Source: Microbulbifer sp. YPW16
GTDB taxonomy: Bacteria > Pseudomonadota > Gammaproteobacteria > Pseudomonadales > Cellvibrionaceae
DNA: 64,000 nt
Direction: 5' to 3'
Assembly (NCBI RefSeq): GCF_021290385.1
Contig: NZ_CP089928.1
Location: 620,001-684,000 of the forward strand
The position numbers were made by a program, and so were the translations under genes. Below, piece by piece: positions 56,415 to 64,000 of the stretch. Position 1 is the first letter of the stretch. Every line of letters starts with the position of its first letter. A model generated the notes under the pieces. That model saw nothing but the letters and a program-made list of their open reading frames with translations. It had not been told where the DNA came from and made no database searches.

Positions 56415-57770
56415 TCAGGTAGACGGCGTCCGCATGGTGACAAACTCCTCTGCTGCGGTGGGATGAATACCGATGGTCTGGTCGAAGGTCGCCTTGGTAG
56501 CCCCGGCCTTCAGGGCCACCGCAATGCCCTGGATGATCTCACCCGCATCCGGGCCGACCATGTGGGCACCCAGAACCCGGTCGGTGCTCGAATCCACAAC
56601 CAACTTCATCAGGGTTCTCTCATCCCGGCCACTGACCGTGTGACGCATGGGTCTGAACTCCGACTTGAATATGGTTACCTGCAGACCGGAGTCACGGGCT
56701 TCCTCTTCCGACAGGCCCACCGTACCGATATTCGGCTGGCAAAAAACCGCCGTGGGGATATTGTTGTAATCGATCTCTGCCGTTTCACCAGTCTGGAAGT
56801 GTTTCACCAGGGCCATTGCCTCGGCCAGGGCTACCGGAGTCAACTGGGGCTCTCCAGTCACGTCGCCAAGGGCATATACCGAGCGCACATTGGTGCAAAA
56901 ATTATCATCCACGGAAATCGTGCCATCGCGGTGCATGACCACTCCCAGTTCACCGAGCCCCAGTTCCGCGGTATTCGGCCGGCGGCCGGTAGCAAAGAGC
57001 ACCGCATCCACATTCAGCGGCGCACCGTCACCGGAGTGCACCAGCAGGCTGCCATCGTCCTGTTTTTCGATAGACGTGACCTGGTGATTAAAATGCAGGC
57101 GAACACCTTTCTTGCCAATCTCACCGCGGGCAAACTCGCGAATCTCGCGGTCAAAGCCCCGCAGGAACAGCTCGCGACGGTAAGAGAGATGCGTCTCCGC
57201 ACCCAGCCCGGCAAAAATACCGGCAAACTCCACCGCAATATAACCACCGCCAACCACCAGGATGCGCTGGGGAAATGACTGCAGGGAGAAGATCTCATTC
57301 GAGGTGATGGCGTATTCCCGACCCGGAATCTCCGGCACGAAGGGCCAGCTGCCGGTTGCCACCAGGATGCGTTCCGCACTGAACTCCTGGTCGCCCACCG
57401 CCACCGTGTGTGGCCCGGTCAACCGTGCACGGGCATCAAAGGTCTGCACACCGGAGTTCGCCAGCAGGTTGCGGTAGATACCATTCAGGCGGCCAATTTC
57501 CGCCGCATTGTTATCCCGCAGCGTGGCCCAGTCGAATGAGGGCTTCCCGGGTTGCCAGCCGAAGCCAACCGAATCCTCAAAATCCTCGCTGAAGGCGCTG
57601 GCGTAGACGAACAGCTTCTTCGGCACACAGCCAACATTCACACAGGTTCCACCCATGTAGCGATCCTCTGCCACCGCCACCCGCATACCTGCCGTAGCCG
57701 CCATCCGGGAGGCTCGCACACCACCCGATCCGGCGCCGATGACAAAAAGATCAAAATCATATTCCGACAA
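56415..57770 (-). CDS. gor: Glutathione-disulfide reductase
   Basis: 451 residues. FAD motif [11 protein letters not shown] at the N-terminus, redox pair in [13 protein letters not shown] (Cys43, Cys48), NADPH motif [11 protein letters not shown] with basic residues after it (YRRELFLR) that favour NADPH over NADH, and the catalytic His in GIHPTAAEE. The start is TTG with GGAG six bases before it. It keeps glutathione reduced, which also supports the glutathione-dependent persulfide enzymes encoded at 11115-18898, though these are 40 kb away. Confidence 0.94.
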   Translation of the reverse strand: MSEYDFDLFVIGAGSGGVRASRMAATAGMRVAVAEDRYMGGTCVNVGCVPKKLFVYASAFSEDFEDSVGFGWQPGKPSFDWATLRDNNAAEIGRLNGIYRNLLANSGVQTFDARARLTGPHTVAVGDQEFSAERILVATGSWPFVPEIPGREYAITSNEIFSLQSFPQRILVVGGGYIAVEFAGIFAGLGAETHLSYRRELFLRGFDREIREFARGEIGKKGVRLHFNHQVTSIEKQDDGSLLVHSGDGAPLNVDAVLFATGRRPNTAELGLGELGVVMHRDGTISVDDNFCTNVRSVYALGDVTGEPQLTPVALAEAMALVKHFQTGETAEIDYNNIPTAVFCQPNIGTVGLSEEEARDSGLQVTIFKSEFRPMRHTVSGRDERTLMKLVVDSSTDRVLGAHMVGPDAGEIIQGIAVALKAGATKATFDQTIGIHPTAAEEFVTMRTPST

Positions 57771-57985
57771 AATAAACTCCTGTTACTCCTGAGCCTGGAC
57801 GCGCGGCCCACCCAGTACGTCCACAAACCGCAAGGCTACCGGGATTACCACTCAACGCCAAAACGAACCAAATTGACTTTTGTTTCTTAATAGCCGTTGA
57901 CTTTAGCCTCGCTATTCGATACTTATGAGATGTTTATCACAAAAAGAAGCCTGTTAACGACTAGAACAAACTATAGGCAGACAAA

Positions 57986-58486
57986 ATGGACGCTTTATCC
58001 TCAAGACCACTGCGGGTTTTCTGGTTTCTCTGCCTGCTACTGTTTACCAGTGCAGCGAGTGCCAAGGAGCACCCCTCTTACCTCACGCCACAATACTGCG
58101 ATGGCCTGGTGCAACAATTTGTTGACTCGGGTATGCGCAGCCTGGGCAAGTATGTCAATGACCACTTCGACCCAAAGTATCGCGGTGGCATTCGCAATAC
58201 CATCCACTTTCTCAAGCAACGGTCCAGCTGGATCTCTGAGTGCGACGCCTACCTGCAGGATACCGCCAACGGCAGTGCCTTCTACAACCGCGCGCTCACC
58301 GACAACATCCTCAGCGCAATCGATGCACTCGCCCGGGAGCTGCAGCTCGTGCGTGATGGGGTCGAATACTCCGACGAAAATGGCGTGAACAATCCTACGC
58401 CCTTTATCAAGGAACGTTACGAGCAACTCGCAGAATACGTCGATGAACACCACACTCGCTTCCTGATGAAGAAGCAATTCCAGTAA
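57986..58486 (+). CDS. Small exported protein, unknown
   Basis: 166 residues with a signal peptide (VFWFLCLLLFTSAASA). The rest is helical, acidic and aromatic with two Cys (PQYCDGL and ISECDAYL), possibly one disulfide. Nothing I recognise. It converges on the SRPBCC gene with 18 bases between their stops. The start is the first ATG after a purine-poor leader, so its ribosome site is weak. Confidence 0.6.
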   Translation: MDALSSRPLRVFWFLCLLLFTSAASAKEHPSYLTPQYCDGLVQQFVDSGMRSLGKYVNDHFDPKYRGGIRNTIHFLKQRSSWISECDAYLQDTANGSAFYNRALTDNILSAIDALARELQLVRDGVEYSDENGVNNPTPFIKERYEQLAEYVDEHHTRFLMKKQFQ

Positions 58487-58504
58487 GCGACTGCACCCTC
58501 CAGG

Positions 58505-59056
58505 TTACCGGCCATCTGCGCGATGGCCGGGCTCCTCGCCGAGGTACGCCGCCAGTGCCGAGAGCTGCTGACCCAGCACCTGGTCCACGGGAGCGGCAAC
58601 ACGGTCCAGCTGGGCGCTTGCCGCACCCCAGACCCGGTACTCCCAGGTCAGCGTGGCGCCACTGCCCCGGGGCACTATGCGCCAACGCATAAGGCCGCTC
58701 ACCGGCATGGTCTGCAGCGGGCCCAGCTCCCCCCGCAACCGCACCTCGCGCTCCGGTACGGCATAGATCACCCGCAGGTGCTCGGCCGAAGCCCCACCCC
58801 AGCGCTCGCAGAAGCAACCGCCAGCGGCCAGGTCAAAGGAGAAGTTGCCCGCATCCCCGGAATAACTGTGATCACCGCTCCACCACTTCGGCAATGCCGC
58901 AAGCCCGGCGAAAACCACATCACTCGATACGCCCAGTTCGACTTCATGGCGAATAACAAATTCGTCACTTTCGCTGTGCAGCACCGCGGCGGTCGGGGCA
59001 GCTGAGGCAAATGCCAGCGCCCAGGCAGCCGCTCCATTGCGCAGTCTACTTGGCAT
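58505..59056 (-). CDS. SRPBCC-superfamily (START-like) exported protein
   Basis: 183 residues. The N-terminus (AWALAFASAAPTAAV) looks like a signal peptide, which is unusual for this mostly cytoplasmic fold. SRPBCC pattern: EFVIRHEVELGVSSDVVFAGLAALPKWW, then GAGNF-like turn, VRLRGELGPLQ and MRWRIVPRGSGATLTWEYRV. (Given as landmarks.) Such proteins bind a hydrophobic ligand. It is the last gene of a minus-strand series starting with ycjX; the gap to ycjF is 24 bases. Confidence 0.72.
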   Translation of the reverse strand: MPSRLRNGAAAWALAFASAAPTAAVLHSESDEFVIRHEVELGVSSDVVFAGLAALPKWWSGDHSYSGDAGNFSFDLAAGGCFCERWGGASAEHLRVIYAVPEREVRLRGELGPLQTMPVSGLMRWRIVPRGSGATLTWEYRVWGAASAQLDRVAAPVDQVLGQQLSALAAYLGEEPGHRADGR

Positions 59057-59080
59057 TCCCTTGGCTCCTGTTCTTCCCGC

Positions 59081-60214
59081 TCATCTTTTCAGGTTGTCCC
59101 GCGCGCGCAGTTCAGCCTCTCCCAGCTGACGCTGCAGATCATTGGCGCCCGACGCACCGGCCCCCAATACACGCTCTTTGAGGCTGGCGGCAATACGGCG
59201 TGTCAGTGCGCCTAGGCGCGGCCGCTGCTTGTCGGAAAACGGGACGGGGCGGCAGGCCTGCAAGGTCGCAAGTCCGATCCTGCCCATAAAGAGGCTCGCC
59301 CCCATCCCCTGCCCCAGGCGCGCAGAGACGCTGCTGAGCATGCTGTCGCCAACCAGCTCCGGCCACAGTTCGCTTACCGCGTACTCGCTGGCGCCGCTAT
59401 AGGCCACCAGTGCCAGCACCTTTTTGAACAGTCGCCAGCGGATGACCATGGAGGGCCGCACTCCGTAGATCTGTGCCACATCGTCGATCATTCGCAGCGA
59501 CTGTCGCAGGGCCACCAATACATCGAGGGTGGCAAACGGACTCAACCCCACCAGGGCGCCGGTACTGGTGGCGTGGCGGACGATCCTCCGCAGGGCCTCC
59601 TGGTCCAGCGCCTGAAGGAAAGTGACCTCCAGGTGCTGCAGCAACTCACTGCTGTCATAGTAGTCCGGCGCCTCGTCCAGCACCCTGGCCAGCAGCACGC
59701 CCTGAGGCTTGCCGCCGAAATGCTGCTGGAGCTGGCCACGGAATTTTTCCGCATCCTCGTTACTGCGGCAATCGCGCAGCTCCGCTGCCAGCTCCTGGGT
59801 CTCCTGCAGGCGGCGCAGGGGCCTCCCGGCACGGAAGAACTCCCATACGGAAGCAACAATCGTCGCCGCCAGCGATACGATAATGACGCCGGCCAGCACC
59901 CCCAGGGTCCAGTGGCGCTCCATCGCCCAGCCAAATAACTGGTGCAGCTCCCAGGCAACTGCCGCTGCGGCAAGGGCCAGCCCCGCAGCCAGTGCCGGCT
60001 TCCAGAAGCGCAACCGGAAAAAAGGCACCCTCAACTCGGAAAAAGAAATCCTGTCCGGGAGTGATTCACCGGTGGTAATCGAGCGCGGCAGCTCATCATC
60101 TGCATCGCTGATATCCTCAACCCGGGTCGAGGACCGCGAACTCGTCCGCGGCTCGGGCTCGTCCACAGGCTCAATACGGGTCTTGCGGCGGGTCTTGTCC
60201 TGCTCACCGTTCAT
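59081..60214 (-). CDS. ycjF: YcjF, DUF697 membrane protein
   Basis: 377 residues. Cytoplasmic acidic/basic N-terminus, two membrane segments (~72-95 and 103-127), then a soluble DUF697-like domain (~200-320). E. coli YcjF has the same layout and is co-expressed with YcjX in stress operons. The start codon overlaps the stop of ycjX (TAATG). Function unknown. Confidence 0.88.
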   Translation of the reverse strand: MNGEQDKTRRKTRIEPVDEPEPRTSSRSSTRVEDISDADDELPRSITTGESLPDRISFSELRVPFFRLRFWKPALAAGLALAAAAVAWELHQLFGWAMERHWTLGVLAGVIIVSLAATIVASVWEFFRAGRPLRRLQETQELAAELRDCRSNEDAEKFRGQLQQHFGGKPQGVLLARVLDEAPDYYDSSELLQHLEVTFLQALDQEALRRIVRHATSTGALVGLSPFATLDVLVALRQSLRMIDDVAQIYGVRPSMVIRWRLFKKVLALVAYSGASEYAVSELWPELVGDSMLSSVSARLGQGMGASLFMGRIGLATLQACRPVPFSDKQRPRLGALTRRIAASLKERVLGAGASGANDLQRQLGEAELRARDNLKR

Positions 60215-61641
60215 TACAGTCGGTCTCCCAGCAACAGGTTCAATAATGCATCGAGGCGAATATGCGGAATAGTGCCGCCGGAGGCCATTCCAGTCGGTGG
60301 CCGCAGTTGCGGCGGTGCGGCTCCGGCATAGTGTTCCCAGTCGTTTACCTCCTCGGGAAGGCGGGCAAGGATCTCTGCATTCTCAAACCCCAGGTGCCGC
60401 CCCTGAAGGTCATGCCCGACAAGCATACGGCGGCCATTGCGCTGGCTCTCATTGGAGCAACGCACCGCGGCAATCGCTTCACAGAAAAGGGGCAGGCCCT
60501 GGTGCCGGGCCCCGGAGAAAGCCTGCTGCAGTTGCTGCCCCAGCAACTGGCGCAGGGCGTCATGGTCAGCGGCCAGTACCTGGTCCACCTTGGTGGCGGC
60601 AAAAACCAGGCGATCCACCCGCGGCCGCCATAACTTGCGCAGCAGGCCTGTACTGCCATAGCGGAAAGTATCGGCGATATGCCCGAACGCGAGGCGCATG
60701 TCGTCAAGGGCCTGCTCACCCGCATACAGGGTACCTATCATATCCACCAAGACCAGCTGGCGATCCAGGTGCCGAAACTGCTGCTCGACAAACGGCTGCA
60801 CCTGCTCTTCCACGTACTGACTGTAATACCGCTCCAGGGTTTTGAAGTTACTGTCATCCGGCAGCGATGACAGGCTCTCCGGCGGGTGGCCGCGGAGATC
60901 GAGCATTGGCAACACATTGTGGGACAGCTCATCGGTCAGGGCGCGACCTGGCTGGAGGTAACTGAGGCGGCGTTCACTTCGGCACTCCAGCAGGAACTGC
61001 CGGTAGTCCCGCCAGAGGTCCGCAACGCGGGCGGGATCGGCGCGGTCGCGGGGATCCAGCGCTGCCAACTGTGACATCAGGCGCGGCGCCAGCCCCGCAC
61101 GGGAGTCAGTACCAATCAGGTGGGCCTGGTGACGGCACCAATCCTGGTAGGACATACCCAACAGGGGCAGGTCCATCAGCCACTCGCCCGGGTAATCGCG
61201 CAACTCTATCACCAGCGTGCGTGTGGTTTCGCTGCGCAGGCGGCGCCGGTGGCGCAGGTGCACATGCAGCTCCATCGCGGAAACCTCGCGAGTGCTCTCG
61301 GGCCAGCGTGGCGGCTGTGACAGCAGCGCATCGAGGCAATGGCGGTAATCAAACACCGGGAGCCCGGAATCCACCGCGGGAAGGATCTCTGCGCCCAGCA
61401 GGTCACCGTTGAGCGCAGGCGCAAAGCCCGGCAACTGGGCCCGCTGGGGATGGCTCAGCTGGTAAATCAGGCTGGTCAGGAGGGTGGACTTGCCGGCGCC
61501 ACTGAGCCCCGTAACGCCCAGGCAGAGACGGCGGTCCAGCAGCCGCTCAGCAGCCCACTGGGACTTCTCCCCGGCCTTCTTCCCCCAGCGGCGGACTTTA
61601 TCACGCAGCTTTCTGCCTTTTCCTGGCTCCACTTCACTCAT
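60214..61641 (-). CDS. ycjX: YcjX, DUF463 GTPase-like protein
   Basis: 475 residues from the ATG at 61641. The P-loop GLSGAGKST lies near residues 44-52. LVDMIGTLYAGEQALDDM and FAATKVDQVLA look like switch II and the TKxD guanine-specificity motif. (The frame upstream to 61743 has no similarity and was left out.) E. coli YcjX has the same elements and pairs with YcjF; both are stress-induced. It shares one base with ycjF, so the two are coupled. Confidence 0.9.
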   Translation of the reverse strand: MSEVEPGKGRKLRDKVRRWGKKAGEKSQWAAERLLDRRLCLGVTGLSGAGKSTLLTSLIYQLSHPQRAQLPGFAPALNGDLLGAEILPAVDSGLPVFDYRHCLDALLSQPPRWPESTREVSAMELHVHLRHRRRLRSETTRTLVIELRDYPGEWLMDLPLLGMSYQDWCRHQAHLIGTDSRAGLAPRLMSQLAALDPRDRADPARVADLWRDYRQFLLECRSERRLSYLQPGRALTDELSHNVLPMLDLRGHPPESLSSLPDDSNFKTLERYYSQYVEEQVQPFVEQQFRHLDRQLVLVDMIGTLYAGEQALDDMRLAFGHIADTFRYGSTGLLRKLWRPRVDRLVFAATKVDQVLAADHDALRQLLGQQLQQAFSGARHQGLPLFCEAIAAVRCSNESQRNGRRMLVGHDLQGRHLGFENAEILARLPEEVNDWEHYAGAAPPQLRPPTGMASGGTIPHIRLDALLNLLLGDRL

Positions 61642-61798
61642 GCTACGACCGAGCTCCCTCGCTGTCTCCGCGGCACCAGCGCCCCGGAGAAACTGCTGAC
61701 CCGGCAAGGATAACAGGTCATGGAAAAACCTGCGTCGCCGCATGAGATCGGCCTGCCGTCATGCTGCAACAATCCATCGTTTTGCCGGCCCCGGATAC

Positions 61799-61827
61799 AA
61801 AAAAAGCGCACAGGGCTACTGTGCGCT
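61799..61827 (-). terminator. Rho-independent terminator of the GSGD-repeat gene
   Basis: AGCGCACAG (61805-61813) pairs with CTGTGCGCT (61819-61827) around GGCTA; the A-tract at 61799-61805 gives a T-tract on the minus strand, 27 bases after the stop. Confidence 0.9.
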
Positions 61828-61853
61828 TGTCTGGGCGGTGACACCCGACGGGA

Positions 61854-62654
61854 TCAGTCCACCAGGGCAATATCCCCGGATCCCATTACCGTGAAGGACT
61901 CCTTCGCCGGTCGGCGCAGCACCACGTCACCGGAACCCATGACGGCGCCCTCTGCAGAATCGGACTGAAGGTTGCGCCCCAGGAAATCGCCAGAGCCCAT
62001 GATGCTGACGGAGAGCGAAGCGACCTTGCCGCCCACTACCATATCGCCGGAGCCCTTGATCTCGGCGCCAAAAGAGTCGCCGATAACACTGTCCAGGCGG
62101 ATATCGCCAGAGCCCTTGATGGACGCCCTGGCCTCTACTGCGAGGACCGTACCCAGGGTCAGGTCGCCGGAGCCGGTAACCGCGGCCTGCAGGGATTCAG
62201 CCGCCACCTTGTTGACCCTGAGCGAGCCGGATCCGGTCACCTCCAGGTCGAGGGTCTCGCTCTCCAGCAGTTCCGCCCGGGCATCGCCCGACCCGGTTAC
62301 TTCCAGCGACTCGAGTCGTGGCAGCACCACCCGGTAATCGACCCCCTCACTGTCACTGACCGTGACCACACCGAAGAAGCGGCGGTGCTTGTCCCGGACC
62401 GACAGTTCCAGGGTATCGCCCCGCACTTCGGCCACGGCCAGCTCGACGACTTCCTTCGACCCGGTGGCGATCACCTCGAAAGTGTCCCCCTGGACCACTT
62501 CCAGCTGGGAGTTGCCCTTGAGCTCGATGCGGGTAAACCCGTCCAGCGGGAACTGTTTACTCACGTCCTCAGCATGGGAAGCCAGCGAGACGGCCAGCAG
62601 CATTACCAGCGCCAGGCCCCCCAGCGGGCGTTTCAGGAAAGATTTTGCGGCCAT
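61854..62654 (-). CDS. Exported DUF2807 (head GIN) beta-solenoid-like protein
   Basis: 266 residues. Signal peptide (LGGLALVMLLAVSLASHA) after the ATG at 62654, preceded by GAGGAT. The mature chain has eight repeats of GSG(D/S) spaced about 20 residues: TGSGDARA, TGSGSLRV, TGSGDLTL, KGSGDIRL, KGSGDMVV, MGSGDFLG, MGSGDVVL and MGSGDIAL. Each falls at a predicted turn between beta strands, the mark of the DUF2807 fold, a right-handed beta-helix. Probably periplasmic or surface-exposed; function unknown. Confidence 0.85.
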   Translation of the reverse strand: MAAKSFLKRPLGGLALVMLLAVSLASHAEDVSKQFPLDGFTRIELKGNSQLEVVQGDTFEVIATGSKEVVELAVAEVRGDTLELSVRDKHRRFFGVVTVSDSEGVDYRVVLPRLESLEVTGSGDARAELLESETLDLEVTGSGSLRVNKVAAESLQAAVTGSGDLTLGTVLAVEARASIKGSGDIRLDSVIGDSFGAEIKGSGDMVVGGKVASLSVSIMGSGDFLGRNLQSDSAEGAVMGSGDVVLRRPAKESFTVMGSGDIALVD

Positions 62655-62758
62655 TTGATCCTCACAGATACTCAGTTGTCCCCTGTTACCCACTTATGAC
62701 GCAGCAAACACGGGTTGTGGATGCAGCGCTGGCGAGATTTTTCACGCGAACAAGTGAC

Positions 62759-63184
62759 TCAGGAGTCTATCGCGGCTTCGGCGAAGCCCAGCTCGGTCAA
62801 TGCACTGCGCACCTTCTTAGCTTCCGCTGCCAGTTCCCCAGCCTCGGCTGGCCGTTGCTTGGAGAAGTCAAAGTCGTCCAGGGCCTCAACCGGAACCAGG
62901 TGGATATGGGTGTGGGGAACCTCCAGGCCCGCCACCATCACCCCCACCCGGCGGGGCTGGTACACCGACTTGAGGCCCTTGGCCACTCGCTGGGCCACGT
63001 GCATCAGGTGCGCGGACAGATCCTCGGGCACATCATCCCAGTGATTGATCTCCTCGACCGGGATGACCAGGCAATGGCCGGGCTTGATCGGGCTGATGGT
63101 CATAATGGCTACCGCCCGCTCATCGCGCCAGATGAAATGTCCCGGCAGGTCGCCATTGATAATCTGGGTAAAAATACTCGCCAT
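62759..63184 (-). CDS. HIT-family nucleotide hydrolase
   Basis: 141 residues. The histidine triad HTHIHLVP is near residues 91-98 with a third His before (PGHCLVIP) and the first half SIFTQIINGDLPGHFIW. It should hydrolyse adenosine phosphoramidates or dinucleoside polyphosphates. GGGGAG precedes the ATG. It stands alone; the GSGD-repeat gene is 104 bases downstream. Confidence 0.9.
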   Translation of the reverse strand: MASIFTQIINGDLPGHFIWRDERAVAIMTISPIKPGHCLVIPVEEINHWDDVPEDLSAHLMHVAQRVAKGLKSVYQPRRVGVMVAGLEVPHTHIHLVPVEALDDFDFSKQRPAEAGELAAEAKKVRSALTELGFAEAAIDS

Positions 63185-63566
63185 AAAACTCCCCTTGCCA
63201 CTTTATGAATACACGCACCACCGCAATGGTATGCGAATGGAACCGCCCTATCAGTCAGGCCTGACAGTCTACCAGCCTTATGGGATTACGCAGCTTGTTT
63301 ACTGCCCCTCTCGCTAGATGCGGGGCCAGGTGGTTCTGACTTGCCAGTTCGGCGCCTGGGTCCTTGCACAATTTTGTCATCCCGGTGCCGGCGCGGAACA
63401 CCCGAAGAACAAGATGACAATCTCGAGGCAGGCCGTTGGCAGCTCCGGGGCGTTCGCGTAGTCTCGCCGCATAAATTGGTTCCGCCGGGCAGGCATCACC
63501 CTGGGGACGGGTACCCGCGGGACAACCACAACAGCTATTCCACGACTTCCATACCGGGGGGAACCA
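63185..63566. other. Divergent intergenic region
   Basis: About 380 bases between the HIT gene and the globin-like gene. The frames seen are shadows without ribosome sites. GGGGGGAAC at 63556-63564 is the ribosome site of the next gene. I see no clear promoter, hairpin or repeat. Confidence 0.45.
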
Positions 63567-63926
63567 ATGAGCAATCTGCTGGACCAGATTGGAGGCACCG
63601 CTGTACTCCATCGCACCGTCACGGAATTCTACCAGGCACTCGGCCGCCACCTGTCCACCAATGACGCCCGTGATCATTGCAAGCAGCAGGCGCGCCAGGC
63701 CCAGTTTATCAGCAATGCCCTAGCCGGCAGTCCCGAGCCCGTTCGGTCGAGCCGCGCCCGCTTTCTCGCTCGCGGGCTCAACGGGCCACTGTTCGAGGCA
63801 CTGCTGGAATACCTGCAGCCGCGGCTGGTGGAACTCGGCATCCCGCATTCCGTCAGCAGCGACCTGGTGGAGGCAGCCGAGGGCCTCTACGACCACTGCG
63901 ACGCCCACTTGTCCCTGGCCTGCTGA
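63567..63926 (+). CDS. Truncated-hemoglobin-like protein lacking a proximal His
   Basis: 119 residues, the size of group 1 truncated globins. LLDQIGGTAVLHRTVTEFY equals the usual start of the family (IGGxxAL...VxxFY). A QFISNALAGSP segment matches the E/F region. But no His occurs between residues 38 and 93, where the heme-binding His should lie; Phe66 falls near that place. So the protein may not bind heme in the usual way, or is only globin-like. A strong GGGGGG precedes the ATG. The window ends 74 bases after the stop. Confidence 0.6.
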   Translation: MSNLLDQIGGTAVLHRTVTEFYQALGRHLSTNDARDHCKQQARQAQFISNALAGSPEPVRSSRARFLARGLNGPLFEALLEYLQPRLVELGIPHSVSSDLVEAAEGLYDHCDAHLSLAC

Positions 63927-64000
63927 CCCTCCCCCGACCTTCCCCCGGGCAGGCTATGGTTGCGACCGGCCCGGGCGGTCAATACAATACGCCCTTCAAA

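Overview
The window looks like an ordinary, GC-rich chromosomal segment of a gammaproteobacterium. The best clue is a long gene block whose order matches Pseudomonas from memory: nudC, fimL, nhaB, dnaQ, rnhA, methyltransferase, gloB, mltD, ppiD, hupB, lon, clpX, clpP, tig, tRNA-Leu. A FabY-type ketosynthase, a FimL and a PsrA-type fatty-acid operator fit a Pseudomonadales/Cellvibrionales relative, probably free-living and aerobic. I cannot name a genus from sequence alone. I saw no transposases, phage genes, CRISPR arrays or rRNA.

Layout. 1-3852: three-subunit molybdenum hydroxylase (cytochrome c, [2Fe-2S] subunit, Tat-exported molybdopterin subunit), cut by the left edge. 4255-10810: mixed small genes (ABM-domain membrane protein, HAD hydrolase, secreted monoheme protein, DCC oxidoreductase, flavin reductase-like protein, DUF4174, alpha/beta hydrolase). 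11115-18898: a reactive-sulfur island with an MBL-rhodanese fusion, two SulP transporters, a DUF442 phosphatase-like sulfurtransferase, Blh, the redox repressor BigR and the PmpA/PmpB pair. 18958-28774: UvrD-like helicase, DUF4919 lipoprotein, patatin, AcuI, SohB, a membrane protein, NudC and FimL. 29097-44701: the conserved housekeeping block (replication, RNase H, cell-wall turnover, folding and ATP-dependent proteolysis). 44895-48238: fadBA beta-oxidation operon. 48487-52170: cupin regulator, FabY and a divergent AraC-type regulator. 52241-57770: methyltransferase, heat-shock IbpA, ThpR, coiled-coil exported protein, HPF-like protein and glutathione reductase. 57986-63926: small exported proteins, YcjX/YcjF, a GSGD-repeat protein, a HIT protein and a globin-like protein.

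How the genes work together. In the sulfur island, a BigR-like repressor with the expected cysteine spacing sits beside a perfect AT-rich palindrome in its divergent promoter. It probably senses persulfide and controls Blh, the DUF442 protein and SulP on one side, and PmpAB on the other. The proteostasis block carries visible sigma-32-type promoters at lon and ibpA, and ibpA also has a ROSE-type RNA thermometer in its leader. fadBA has a palindrome matching the PsrA consensus over its promoter, so it is probably induced by long-chain fatty acids.

The most rewarding things to check are the sulfur island (no sulfide:quinone reductase visible, modified metal-site motif in the MBL-rhodanese), the layered heat control of ibpA, the PsrA box, and several proteins I cannot assign.
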